Shown here: positions 32,201-39,545 of the stretch, piece after piece
How positions within the stretch are numbered: position 1 is the stretch's first letter
Layout of the letters: the number at the start of each line of letters is the position of its first letter
DNA from: Azospirillum baldaniorum
Lineage (GTDB): Bacteria; Pseudomonadota; Alphaproteobacteria; Azospirillales; Azospirillaceae
Length of the DNA stretch: 64,000 nucleotides
NCBI RefSeq assembly: GCF_003119195.2
Contig: NZ_CP022253.1
Span: 1,258,001 to 1,322,000, forward strand
Direction: 5' to 3'
Notes under the pieces: generated by a model
What the model saw: the letters and a program-made list of their open reading frames with translations, nothing else
What the model was told of the DNA's origin: nothing
The model's database searches: none
Translations under genes and position numbers: made by a program

Positions 32201-32678
32201 GGATCTGGTGGGCGAGCGCCGCCTGATGCAGGCCAAGGCGCTGGCCGAACTGGGCCGCGGCGACGAGGCGCTGCTGCTGCTCTCCGAGGACGACAGCAAG
32301 CCGGCCAACTCGCTGCGGGTGGACATCGCGTGGCGCGCCCAGAAGTGGGAGGCCGCGGCCTTCGCCCTGAACAAGCTGATCGGCCCGCCGCCGCCGCCGA
32401 CCCAGCCGATCAACCCGGCGACCTCGCAACTCGTCCTGAACCGCGCGGTGGCCCTGGCCTTGGCCGGGGATGGTACGAACCTGAACCTGCTGCGCAAGGA
32501 GTTCGGCTCGGCGATGACCAACGGTCCCGACGTCGACGCCTTCCGCGTGCTGACCCGGCCGGAGCAGGCGCTGGGCCTGATCGACGTCAACACCGTGCGT
32601 TCCCGCGTCGCCGAGGTGGACGTGTTCCAGAAGTTCCTGAAGAACTACCGCGGCAAGCAGAGCGCGGCGATCAACTAG
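29208..32678 (+). CDS. Giant secreted TPR protein of the cheZ operon
   Basis: A 1156-residue protein. It has a signal peptide (RRWLSGFVAATALLAAQIAVTPSAWA), then AMIN-like beta regions (FGRMVFDWPRQTGYSASVEGNTLVVRFDEPI; RLSFTWPEGANYTLRRDGASATLLFDRNG). A Pro/Ala/Lys low-complexity hinge with PAKPD repeats (~335-350) follows, then a third beta region, and a long C-terminal tetratricopeptide domain (~600-1120). The ATG at 29208 has GGAGGA 9 bases upstream; the alternative GTG at 29199 abuts that site. It is the last gene of the cheZ operon and probably a periplasmic scaffold. Function unknown. Confidence 0.8.
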   Translation: MGRGRAYRRWLSGFVAATALLAAQIAVTPSAWAVDVPVRAATHKTFGRMVFDWPRQTGYSASVEGNTLVVRFDEPINAALDRTVAALPGYLSGVRIGGDGKTVTFDLKRPVTLKSFRNGNAVALDLTPAVEAPVQSQTQTQTPAQAPAPAAKAETAAAPAPARSAGRVTVSAADTPEQSRLSFTWPEGANYTLRRDGASATLLFDRNGNADLAPVTRMALRNIQNVEQFRQANGALAVTFAVPQDAEIKDSKSGRSVVIDVQNPGTRAGLSAGEAAGAPPPGATTTTVRPPSAEAAAPQPATPPSAAARPVAAPAPAKEVAAVSVPAKAEAAKTDPAKPDPAKPDPAKPDPAKAEPQGPTLVFDAGGPASIAVYPRAGHLYIVFDKPLPIGAGKAIGGAGTVGAIEPVPATGGSAFRTKIGPLVWPKIERQGTSWKIMPSSRLTGTPPFELKIDPEPDFLLGARLLVRAADAATVVTLSDPDVGDRLQVVPLPAPGNAIPESHRYADLELLPSYQGVVVRPIADAITVRPVKEGVEVTAAGGLHLSPMADAGNRPAASAQTASLPPKPSPGGASNTLTPPTDPKPVPSGRRLFDLPAWKKGDLDHYTEARQNLQLNIVNAPDSERPRAQLDLARFYLANGFGQEAIGMMDVLQEAQPDLEGWPEFRALRGAARFLAGNTDAAAEDFAHPNLANNGEAALWRAAIAADRNDWPAAQAGFKAAAPILNSYPDPILTKLATRAAEAALKTGDAPFAKRLLDRIVERGGTDAEERPDVQYLRGLYYAQTNEPERALEQLTASYNSLDRYYRAKAGLALINLQLAEGRMSPPAAAERLAGLTFTWRGDELEMQIRQRMGEVLIAAGQYADGFNAMKETAALVADTPRAEEITREMSRIFADLYKDGAQKLPTIEALQLYDQFRELTPVGEAGDEVIRQLAERLISVDLLNRAADLLQHQVEYRLSGEDKAQVGTRLASVRLLDNKPEDALRALELSNVPNLPADLVGERRLMQAKALAELGRGDEALLLLSEDDSKPANSLRVDIAWRAQKWEAAAFALNKLIGPPPPPTQPINPATSQLVLNRAVALALAGDGTNLNLLRKEFGSAMTNGPDVDAFRVLTRPEQALGLIDVNTVRSRVAEVDVFQKFLKNYRGKQSAAIN
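30213..30257 (+). repeat. Three 15-bp tandem repeats in the TPR gene
   Basis: cccgccaaacccgat occurs three times in tandem and encodes the PAKPD hinge repeats. It is in frame, so copy-number changes would not break the gene. Confidence 0.9.
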
Positions 32679-32757
32679 GTCCTTCTCCGTATTCAACCGG
32701 GGCGGGAAGTTGTGGTAGGTTTTGCATCGGAATGCATGCTTTCGAGGGGATTCGGTG

Positions 32758-32943
32758 ATGGATCGCGAATCGGAAATCCTGTCGAAGCTCGATCAGCTCA
32801 TCGATATGCAGCATGCGACGCAGGGCGACATCCGTGAACTGAAGGGGCAGATGTCCGTCATGCTGATGTGGCTGCAGTCCATGGATCAACGTTTTTCGGC
32901 GCTGATGGCGCCGGTCAATCCACCGCGCAAGCCGGCAGCCTGA
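32758..32943 (+). CDS. Small helical protein of unknown function
   Basis: A 61-residue protein (MDRESEILSKLDQLID...) that reads as one amphipathic helix with a Met-rich middle (MSVMLMWLQSMDQRF) and a Pro/Lys tail. GAGGGG lies 9 bases upstream of the ATG at 32758. It sits 79 bp after the TPR gene and is followed at once by a strong terminator, so it may end that transcript or be separate. Not recognised. Confidence 0.6.
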   Translation: MDRESEILSKLDQLIDMQHATQGDIRELKGQMSVMLMWLQSMDQRFSALMAPVNPPRKPAA

Positions 32944-32958
32944 CCTTGCTCTCTCGCG

Positions 32959-32991
32959 AAAAAGCCCCTCTCCATCGGAAAGGGGCTTTTT
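32959..32991. terminator. Bidirectional terminator, small protein / kup
   Basis: AAAAAGCCCCT pairs with AGGGGCTTTTT around a 10-11-base loop, between convergent genes. A-tract and T-tract serve both strands. Confidence 0.85.
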
Positions 32992-33027
32992 GATTGGCGC
33001 GGCGGCAAAGCGTCCGAGCGAGGCCCT

Positions 33028-34926
33028 TCAGAGCTGGACCTGGGTGCCCAGCTCGACCACGCGGTTTGGCGGGATCTTGAAGAAGTCGGTGGCGCTGACG
33101 GCAGTGCGCGACATCACGACGAACAGCTTCTCCCGCCACTGGGCCATCTGCGGGTTGATGCGGGGGATCAGCGTCTCCCGGCCGAGGAAGAAGGAGGTCG
33201 TCATTACGTCGAACTCCAGCCCGAACGCCTTGCACAGCCGCAGCGCCTTGGGGATGTTCGGCTCCTGCGAGAAGCCGTAGCGCACCGTCAGGCGGTAGAA
33301 GCCGTCGGCCAGCCCTTCAAGGACGACGCGCTCCTTGGCCGGGACGCGGGGCACGTCCTCGACCATCACGGTCAGGAAGACGATGCGCTCGTGCATCACC
33401 TGATTGTGCTTGAGGTTGTGCAGCAGGGCGATCGGCACCGTGTCGGCGCTGGAGGTCAGGAAGATCGCCGTGCCCTTCACCCGCTGGATGTCGGAGGACT
33501 TGGCGTGGCGCTTGACGAAGCCGTCCAGCGGCAGGGAATCCTCGGCCAGCCGGCGGTTCAGGACGGCACGGCCGCGGCGCCACGTCGACATCAGCCCCAG
33601 AGTCACCGCGGCGATGACCAGCGGCACCCAGCCGCCGTGCGGGATCTTCACCGCGTTGGCGAGGAACAGCGCCAAATCGACGCTGAGGAACAGCGCGCCC
33701 AGCGCCAGACAGGCCGGAAGGCTCCAGTTCCAGCGGCGGTGCGCCACGACCAGCGCCAGGATGGTGGTGATGACCATGTCGCCGGTCACCGCGATGCCGT
33801 AGGCGGTCGCCAGCCGGCTGGAGGATTCGAACCACAGGACCAGCCCGATGACCGCGAACAGCAGGCCCCAGTTGGCGCGCGGGATGTAGATCTGCCCGCC
33901 TTCCTCCTGCGAGGTGTGGCGGATGTCCAGCCGCGGGCACAGGCCGAGTTGCACCGCCTGCCGGGTCAGCGAGAAGACGCCGGAGATCACCGCCTGGCTG
34001 GCGATCACCGCCGCGCAGGTCGACAGCAGGATCATCGGATAGAGGCCCCATTCCGGCACCAGCAGGTAGAAGGGGCTGCGCACCGCCGTGGGATCGCTCA
34101 GCAGCAGGGCGCACTGGCCGAGATAATTCAGCAGCAGGGCGGGCAGCACCACGGCCAGCCACGCCACCTTGATGGGGCGGCGTCCGAAATGACCCATGTC
34201 GGCGTAGAGCGCCTCGCCCCCGGTGACGGCCAGAACGACGGCGCCCAGCACCAGGAAGCCGATCCAGCCGTTCGAGGCGAAGAAATGCACGGCGTGGCGC
34301 GGGTCGAGCGCGGCCAGGACCTGCGGCTCCTTGACCAGCTCGATCAGGCCGAGCAGGCCCAGTGTGGCGAACCAGGCGACCATGATCGGGCCGAACAGCC
34401 GGCCGACCTTCTCGGTGCCGCGGCTCTGGATTCCGAACAGGGCGATCAGGATGCCCACGGTCACCGGCACGACGACCCGCTCCAGCGCCGGCTGCGCCAC
34501 CTCCAGCCCTTCGACCGCGGAGAGGACGGAGATGGCCGGGGTGATCATGCCGTCGCCGTAGAACAGGGCGGCGCCGAACAGGCCCATCGCCATCAGGCCG
34601 GACAGCCGCCCGGTGGAATCGGGCCGGCTGTTGGTCGCCAGCGCCAGCAGGGCCAGGATGCCGCCCTCGCCCTTGTTGTCGGCGCGCATGACGAACAGCA
34701 CGTATTTCACCGTGACCACGAGCACCAGCGCCCAGAAGACCATGGACATGATGCCCAGGATGTTCTGCGGCGTGAGGGCGAGCCCATGCTCCGGCGAAAA
34801 GCATTCGCGCAGGGTGTAGAGCGGGCTGGTGCCGATGTCGCCGTAAACGACGCCAAGCGCACCGAGGGTGAGCGCGGCCAGCCTGCCCTTGTCGGGTGCC
34901 GCGGCTTTCAGGGTCGTGTCTGACAT
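33028..34926 (-). CDS. kup: Potassium uptake transporter Kup
   Basis: A 632-residue KUP/HAK/KT family potassium importer with about 12 membrane spans. The family hallmark LTLGALGVVYGDIGTSPLYTLRECF follows a short cytoplasmic N-terminus, and GDGMITPAISVLSAVEGLEV, GGEALYADMGHFGRRPI and the soluble C-terminal domain (TAIFLTSSADTVPIALLHNLKHNQVMHE) are intact. The ATG at 34926 was chosen for family length, though no Shine-Dalgarno is visible. It stands between motility operons with no obvious functional link. Confidence 0.95.
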   Translation of the reverse strand: MSDTTLKAAAPDKGRLAALTLGALGVVYGDIGTSPLYTLRECFSPEHGLALTPQNILGIMSMVFWALVLVVTVKYVLFVMRADNKGEGGILALLALATNSRPDSTGRLSGLMAMGLFGAALFYGDGMITPAISVLSAVEGLEVAQPALERVVVPVTVGILIALFGIQSRGTEKVGRLFGPIMVAWFATLGLLGLIELVKEPQVLAALDPRHAVHFFASNGWIGFLVLGAVVLAVTGGEALYADMGHFGRRPIKVAWLAVVLPALLLNYLGQCALLLSDPTAVRSPFYLLVPEWGLYPMILLSTCAAVIASQAVISGVFSLTRQAVQLGLCPRLDIRHTSQEEGGQIYIPRANWGLLFAVIGLVLWFESSSRLATAYGIAVTGDMVITTILALVVAHRRWNWSLPACLALGALFLSVDLALFLANAVKIPHGGWVPLVIAAVTLGLMSTWRRGRAVLNRRLAEDSLPLDGFVKRHAKSSDIQRVKGTAIFLTSSADTVPIALLHNLKHNQVMHERIVFLTVMVEDVPRVPAKERVVLEGLADGFYRLTVRYGFSQEPNIPKALRLCKAFGLEFDVMTTSFFLGRETLIPRINPQMAQWREKLFVVMSRTAVSATDFFKIPPNRVVELGTQVQL

Positions 34927-35148
34927 GTGGGACGTGGAGGGGGGTCCGTTGGGAGTCCGAGCGGGGGACGAAGAAGCCACAAGCTGCGGGTACGGCGGCG
35001 GTCGGTGCGCTCGCGCGGGCCGATCCTCTTACGCTCTTCCCGGATCCAATACTAGCGCAAGCCGATGCGCCCGTCCGCAGGCGGTTTCACCTGCGACGAT
35101 CTGTGCCGAAGGCGAAGGGCAACCTGCGGAACCCCGGACGAAAAGCGC

Positions 35149-35922
35149 CTACAGCGTGCCGAAGCTGCGGGCCAGCGATCCGGCGATCAGGTACCAGCCG
35201 TCCACCAGCACGAAGAAGATGATCTTGAACGGAATCGCTACCATGGTCGGCGGCAGCATCATCATGCCCATCGACATCAGGATCGACGACACCACCATGT
35301 CGATGATCAGGAAGGGCAGGAACAGCAGGAAGCCGATCTCGAAGGCTCGCTTGATCTCCGAGATCATGAAGGCGGGGACCAGCACGTGCAGCGGGGTCTG
35401 CTCGGCGTCCGCCACGTTCTCGATGCGCGCCATGTCCATGAACAGGCGCAGGTCCTTCTCGCTGGTGTGCTTCAGCATGAACTCGCGCAGCGGGGCGACC
35501 GTGCGGCGGAAGGCCTCCGTCTCGTCGATGTCCTGGTTGATCAGGGGCTGGATGCCCTGGTTGTAGGAACGCTCGAACACCGGCGCCATGACGAAGAAGG
35601 TCAGGAAAACCGCCAGAGACATCAGCACCGTGTTCGGCGGCACCTGCTGGATGCCCAGCGCCGAGCGCAGGAAGGACAGAACGATGACGATGCGGGTGAA
35701 GGCCGTCATCATGATGAGGATCGACGGCGCCAGCGACAGCACCGTGATCAGCGCGACCATCTGGACGATGCGCCCGGTGGTCGATCCCCCGGCGTCGCCC
35801 AGGTCGAAGGTCATGCTCTGCGCCAGCGCCGGCCCGGCGGCCAGCGCCCCGGCCACCCCGATCGCCAGCGCCAGCAGCCCGGCGAACGCCAGCCGTCTGG
35901 TCATGCCCATGCCGGCTTTCAT
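35149..35922 (-). CDS. fliP: Flagellar export gate protein FliP
   Basis: A 257-residue core subunit of the flagellar type III export gate. A cleavable-type N-terminus (LAFAGLLALAIGVAGALAAGPALAQ) precedes QMVALITVLSLAPSILIMMTAFTRIVIVLSFLRSALGIQQVPPN, the large loop, and FLIIDMVVSSILMSMGMMMLPPTMVAIPFKIIFFVLVDGWYL. ATGs at 35910 and 35904 are alternative starts. The start overlaps the end of fliO by 4 bp. The partner gate genes fliQ and fliR lie 3 kb away on the other strand. Confidence 0.96.
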   Translation of the reverse strand: MKAGMGMTRRLAFAGLLALAIGVAGALAAGPALAQSMTFDLGDAGGSTTGRIVQMVALITVLSLAPSILIMMTAFTRIVIVLSFLRSALGIQQVPPNTVLMSLAVFLTFFVMAPVFERSYNQGIQPLINQDIDETEAFRRTVAPLREFMLKHTSEKDLRLFMDMARIENVADAEQTPLHVLVPAFMISEIKRAFEIGFLLFLPFLIIDMVVSSILMSMGMMMLPPTMVAIPFKIIFFVLVDGWYLIAGSLARSFGTL

Positions 35923-36269
35923 GACCGGGCCCCGGCGGGGGGCAGGGCGGTGGACGGTGTGGTTGTGGACGGTGGGGCGGCGGCCTCGGCCAGCGCGCCC
36001 TGGAAGCCGCCGCGCGGCGTCTGGTCAACCACTTGGTCGCCGAAGGCGCTGAGCAGCAGCAGATGCTCGCGGTCGTCGCGGCGGACCAGCACCAGCCGAC
36101 GCTTGCCGTCGAGCGGCAGCACCTCGACGACGCCCAGCCGGCGCTGGCGCCCCGACGTGGCGGTCATGCCGCCGAAGCCGATGCGGCGCATCACCCAGGC
36201 CACCAGCACGATCAGCGCGATGACGAAGGCGAGGGCGAGAACGAATTGGATGTACTGGTCGAGGCCCAT
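35919..36269 (-). CDS. fliO: Flagellar export protein FliO
   Basis: A 116-residue bitopic membrane protein that helps FliP ring assembly. It has one membrane helix (QFVLALAFVIALIVLVAWVM) and a cytoplasmic FliO domain (GRQRRLGVVEVLPLDGKRRLVLVRRDDREHLLLLS), then a Pro/Thr/Ala tail. Short and divergent like all FliO proteins, but its place directly before fliP with a 4-bp overlap supports it. Confidence 0.88.
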   Translation of the reverse strand: MGLDQYIQFVLALAFVIALIVLVAWVMRRIGFGGMTATSGRQRRLGVVEVLPLDGKRRLVLVRRDDREHLLLLSAFGDQVVDQTPRGGFQGALAEAAAPPSTTTPSTALPPAGARS

Positions 36270-36277
36270 GGATCAGG

Positions 36278-36646
36278 TCAGCTCTGTCGGGACGGCGTGG
36301 CCGGCGGGTCGGACGGGAGGTCGGCGGGGGCGCTGCGGCCGTAAACGGCGCTGGCACGCTGGCGCGCCGAATGGGGATCGTGGCGTCCCTCGGCGGCGGC
36401 GGCCAGCGTTTCCCTCTGGCGGGTCAGCGCCGCGGCGACGGCGTCCAGCGTGGGGAGCAGGCGTTCCAGGGCGGCGGCCAGTTCGGCGTCACCGCGGGCG
36501 GACTGCGCCTCGGCGCACAGGGCGGCGACCCGGGTGTCGAGCCCGGTGAGGTCCGCCGTCAGTCCGGCCTCCATCTGGTCGCGGGTCTCCTCCAGCGCGG
36601 CGGCCAGAGCGTGGATGTCCCGGCGGAGCGTCGCGGTGTCTGTCAC
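36278..36646 (-). CDS. Unknown helical protein between FlhB-like gene and fliO
   Basis: A 122-residue helical protein (LRRDIHALAAALEETRDQMEAGLTADLTGLDTRVAALCAEAQ; LPTLDAVAAALTRQRETLAAAAE) with a disordered Pro/Ser tail. No signal peptide or membrane span. It overlaps the end of the upstream FlhB-like gene by 4 bp and lies 8 bp before fliO, so it belongs to the export-gate operon. Not recognised; a small cytoplasmic partner of the export apparatus is possible. Confidence 0.7.
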   Translation of the reverse strand: MTDTATLRRDIHALAAALEETRDQMEAGLTADLTGLDTRVAALCAEAQSARGDAELAAALERLLPTLDAVAAALTRQRETLAAAAEGRHDPHSARQRASAVYGRSAPADLPSDPPATPSRQS

Positions 36647-36969
36647 GGAGCCTCTCCGGTGGCCGGTTCCGCAGACGGCGGCAGCGTGCCGTTGGCGCGG
36701 TAGACGTAGGCGAGGATCTCGGCCACGGCGGCGATGGCCTCGATGGGGATTTCCGAGTCGATGTCCACCGCCGACAGGATCTGCACGAGGTCGGCGTCCT
36801 CGCGCACCTTCACGCCGTTGGCGAAGGCCAGCTCCAGGATCTGCTCGGCCACATGGCCCTTGCCGGTGGCGACGACGCGGGGCAGGGACTGGTCGCCCAG
36901 CTCATACTTCAGCGCGACCGCGACGGGCCGGTTGGGGAGAGGGCGGTGGTTGGGAGTCGGCTCGGACAA
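36643..36969 (-). CDS. Stand-alone FlhB C-terminal-like protein (FhlB/EscU family)
   Basis: A 108-residue soluble protein matching the cytoplasmic FlhB switch domain: RPVAVALKYELGDQSLPRVVATGKGHVAEQILELAFANGVKVREDADLVQILSAVDIDSEIPIEAIAAVAEILAYVYRANG. It lacks the membrane half and the NPTH autocleavage sequence, starting just after where NPTH would be. Such FhlB proteins can replace the FlhB-C fragment in some bacteria. A full flhB is also present in the window (39546-40622). Confidence 0.88.
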   Translation of the reverse strand: MSEPTPNHRPLPNRPVAVALKYELGDQSLPRVVATGKGHVAEQILELAFANGVKVREDADLVQILSAVDIDSEIPIEAIAAVAEILAYVYRANGTLPPSAEPATGEAP

Positions 36970-37021
36970 GGGGCTCCTGCCGGATGGCCTGTGTCGATGG
37001 GCGTATCCTGGCGGAACATGC

Positions 37022-37036
37022 TTAACGAAGCATGAA
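37022..37036. promoter_or_regulatory. Candidate CtrA site upstream of flgB
   Basis: TTAACGAAGCATGAA is TTAA-N7-TGAA, one base off consensus, 159 bases before flgB in the divergent region shared with the FlhB-like gene. Confidence 0.35.
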
Positions 37037-37194
37037 GCTCAAGCGTGGCGAGAAAGGGCGGAGCAATGCTAGGGGTGGGATTCACCTTTGATTAACTGAA
37101 ACGGCGGAAGATCGACATGCTGTGATGCATCCCGCCCGCCCTGGTGCGCGCCTTCGCGCGTCCGGGCGGCAGGCCCTCAGACCGGAACCCGGCG

Positions 37195-37599
37195 ATGAAT
37201 CTCGAGAATCTCGGCCTCTTCAAGCTGATGTCGCGCAAGATGGGCTGGCTGACCGAACGCCAGAACGTGATCGCGCAGAACATCGCGAACGCCGACACGC
37301 CGGATTACAAGGGCCGCGACCTGAAGCCCTTCACCTTCCGCGACGCCCTGTCCGACAGCCGCCGCCTTCAGCCCAACGCCACCAACGCCTCGCACCTCCA
37401 GGGGACGCGCGGCACGGGCGGGCTGAACCAGGAGCAGCGCCAGCGCAATCCCTACGAGACGGCGCCGGACGGCAACAACGTGGTCCTGGAAGAGCAGATG
37501 CTGAAGCAGGGCCAGACCGGCATGGACTTTCAGACGATCACGAACCTCTACAAGAAGCAGGTCAACCTGATCCGGTCCTCCATCCGCAGCGGCGGTTAA
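37195..37599 (+). CDS. flgB: Proximal rod protein FlgB
   Basis: A 134-residue proximal rod subunit. MNLENLGLFKLMSRKMGWLTERQNVIAQNIANADTPDYKGRDLKPF and the C-terminal LEEQMLKQGQTGMDFQTITNLYKKQVNLIRSSI are diagnostic. The ATG at 37195 fits the family; an upstream frame adds an Arg/Pro-rich stretch. First gene of flgB-flgC-fliE-fliQ-fliR-flhB-cckA on the plus strand. Confidence 0.95.
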   Translation: MNLENLGLFKLMSRKMGWLTERQNVIAQNIANADTPDYKGRDLKPFTFRDALSDSRRLQPNATNASHLQGTRGTGGLNQEQRQRNPYETAPDGNNVVLEEQMLKQGQTGMDFQTITNLYKKQVNLIRSSIRSGG

Positions 37600-37648
37600 G
37601 GAGCGGCGGGGTTCGGGGCGGCAGGGTTCGAGGAGAAGGAGGCGGAAC

Positions 37649-38059
37649 ATGGATCTCTACACGTCGATGGCGGTGTCCGCGTCCGGCATGAAGGCGCAGG
37701 GCACGCGCCTGAAGACCATTGCGGAAAATCTGGCCAACGCCAACACCACGGCGGAAACGCCGGGCGATCTGCCCTACCGGCGCAAGGTCGTGATGTTCCA
37801 GAACGCCCTGGACCGCCAGATGGGGGTCGATCTCGTCCGCGTCGCCAAGATCGACGTGGACAAGAAGGACTTCGAGCGGCGCTACGACCCTTCGCATCCC
37901 TCCGCGGACGCCGACGGCTACGTGCTGCTGCCCAACGTCAATTCGGTGGTCGAGGCGATGGACATGCGCGAGGCGCAGCGCTCCTACGAGGCCAACCTGT
38001 CGGCGGTGGACAGCGCCCGCCAGATGCTGACGCGCACCATCGACATCCTCCGCGCCTGA
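37649..38059 (+). CDS. flgC: Proximal rod protein FlgC
   Basis: A 136-residue rod subunit: MDLYTSMAVSASGMKAQGTRLKTIAENLANANTT at the N-terminus, and DADGYVLLPNVNSVVEAMDMREAQRSYEANLSAVDSARQMLTRTIDIL at the C-terminus. A strong AAGGAGG site lies just upstream. 49 bp after flgB. Confidence 0.97.
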   Translation: MDLYTSMAVSASGMKAQGTRLKTIAENLANANTTAETPGDLPYRRKVVMFQNALDRQMGVDLVRVAKIDVDKKDFERRYDPSHPSADADGYVLLPNVNSVVEAMDMREAQRSYEANLSAVDSARQMLTRTIDILRA

Positions 38060-38097
38060 CGCCGCGACGCTTTTTCTGAAGGAAGGACGCCCGTCCC

Positions 38098-38397
38098 ATG
38101 GTCAACCCGATCAACGCCGCCGCGGCCTACGCGAACACGGCCGCCTCCACGACCGGGCCGGGCATGGCCCCGCGCAACGGCGTCAGCTTCGGCGACGTTC
38201 TGGAGCAGACCGCCAAGGAGGTCATCGGCGACCTGAAGCAGGGCGAGACGATGACCGCCAAGGCCGCCGTCGGGCAGGCCGACCTGACCGACGTGGTCCA
38301 GGCCGTCACCAACGCCGAGGTGACGCTGCAGACCGTCACCGCCGTACGCGACAAGGTGCTGTCGGCCTATCAGGAAATCCTGCGCATGCCGATCTGA
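38098..38397 (+). CDS. fliE: Hook-basal body complex protein FliE
   Basis: A 99-residue adaptor joining the MS ring to the rod. The conserved C-terminal half GQADLTDVVQAVTNAEVTLQTVTAVRDKVLSAYQEILRMPI is clear; the N-terminal third is Ala/Gly-rich. A GAAGGAAGG ribosome site precedes the ATG. 38 bp after flgC. Confidence 0.95.
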   Translation: MVNPINAAAAYANTAASTTGPGMAPRNGVSFGDVLEQTAKEVIGDLKQGETMTAKAAVGQADLTDVVQAVTNAEVTLQTVTAVRDKVLSAYQEILRMPI

Positions 38398-38442
38398 CGG
38401 CGGCTTGCGGATCCTGAGCACACGTGCCCTGAGCGAAGCATC

Positions 38443-38763
38443 ATGAGCGAAACCGACGTCATCGAGATCTGCCGCACCTCCATCGTCACGCTGGTGTTCG
38501 TGGTGGCGCCGGTTCTGGTCGCCATGATGGTGGTCGGCACGATCATCTCGGTGTTCCAGGCCGTCACCCAGATCAGCGAGCAGACTCTGGCCATGGTGCC
38601 GAAGGTCCTGCTGGTCTTCGGCCTGTCGATCCTGCTGATGCCCTTCATGCTGGGCGAGTTGCGGTCCTTTTTCGAGCATGAGGTCGCCGACCGCATCGTC
38701 GCCATCGGCACCGGCGTGAACACGGTCCCCAACGCCGGAAACCTTCCCGGCGGCGGCGGATGA
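38443..38763 (+). CDS. fliQ: Flagellar export gate protein FliQ
   Basis: A 106-residue two-helix membrane protein of the export gate (TSIVTLVFVVAPVLVAMMVVGTIISVFQAVTQISEQTLAMVPKVLLVFGLSILLMPFMLGELRSF). The C-terminal ~20 residues (VNTVPNAGNLPGGGG) extend beyond the usual ~89-residue length. The stop overlaps the fliR ATG. Confidence 0.95.
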   Translation: MSETDVIEICRTSIVTLVFVVAPVLVAMMVVGTIISVFQAVTQISEQTLAMVPKVLLVFGLSILLMPFMLGELRSFFEHEVADRIVAIGTGVNTVPNAGNLPGGGG

Positions 38764-39530
38764 ACCTGCTTCAGCAGTTTCTGGGCGACCAGATCTTCCT
38801 CTGGTTGCTGGTCTTCGCGCGCGTCGGGACAGCCTTCAGCATCATGCCGACCATCGGCGACGCCTTCGTCTCCACCCGCACGCGCCTTCTCTTTTCCGTT
38901 GCGGTCAGCGTTCTGGTGGCGCCGGTGCTGGGCGACCGCATGCCGCCGATGCCCGACAACATCTTCCGCCTGTTCGTGCTGATCGCCGGGGAGGTGACCG
39001 TCGGCATCTTCATGGGCACCGTCGCCCGCCTGCTGATGGGCGCCTTGGAGGTGGCCGGGACGATCATCGCGCTTCAGTCCGGCCTGTCGAACGCCCAGAT
39101 GTTCAACCCGGCCATGGCGTCGCAAGGATCGCTGCCCGGCGCCCTGATGGGGTGGCTGGGGCTGCTGCTGATCTTCATCACGAACCTGCACCATCTGCTG
39201 ATCATGGCGGTGGTGGACAGCTATTCCACCTTCGCGCCGGGGGCGGCGATCCCCATCGACGACATGGCGAACGTGGTCGGGCAGCTGGTCGGCAAGTCCT
39301 TCATGCTGGGCGTGCAGATGGCGGCGCCGTTCCTGATCTCCGGCATGCTGTTCGCGCTGGCGCTGGGTCTGCTGAACAAGCTGGCGCCGCAGATCCAGGT
39401 GTTCTTCCTGTTCACCTCGCTCCAGGTCGCGCTGGGGCTGTTCATGTTCGCCCTGACGCTGGCCGCGATGATGATGTTCTGGCTGACCCATTTCGAGGCC
39501 GCCTTCGTCGATTTCCTGAGACCGGGCTGA
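38760..39530 (+). CDS. fliR: Flagellar export gate protein FliR
   Basis: A 256-residue multispanning export-gate subunit (QQFLGDQIFLWLLVFARVGTAFSIMPTIGDAFVSTRTRLLFSVAVSVLVAPVL; NAQMFNPAMASQGSLPGALMGWLGLLLIFITNLHHLLIMAVVDSY). Starts within the fliQ stop (ATGA), showing translational coupling. Complete. Confidence 0.96.
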   Translation: MNLLQQFLGDQIFLWLLVFARVGTAFSIMPTIGDAFVSTRTRLLFSVAVSVLVAPVLGDRMPPMPDNIFRLFVLIAGEVTVGIFMGTVARLLMGALEVAGTIIALQSGLSNAQMFNPAMASQGSLPGALMGWLGLLLIFITNLHHLLIMAVVDSYSTFAPGAAIPIDDMANVVGQLVGKSFMLGVQMAAPFLISGMLFALALGLLNKLAPQIQVFFLFTSLQVALGLFMFALTLAAMMMFWLTHFEAAFVDFLRPG

Positions 39531-39545
39531 GCGGGGAGAGATCCG

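Noticed and set aside
29049-32696. Very long open frame antisense to the TPR gene (over 1200 codons)
   Set aside because: It is a GC-bias shadow: Gln/Arg/His/Gly-rich, no domain, no ribosome site. Similar antisense frames oppose the ABC exporter (2632-4629), alaS (46182-48596) and icd (60587-62581).
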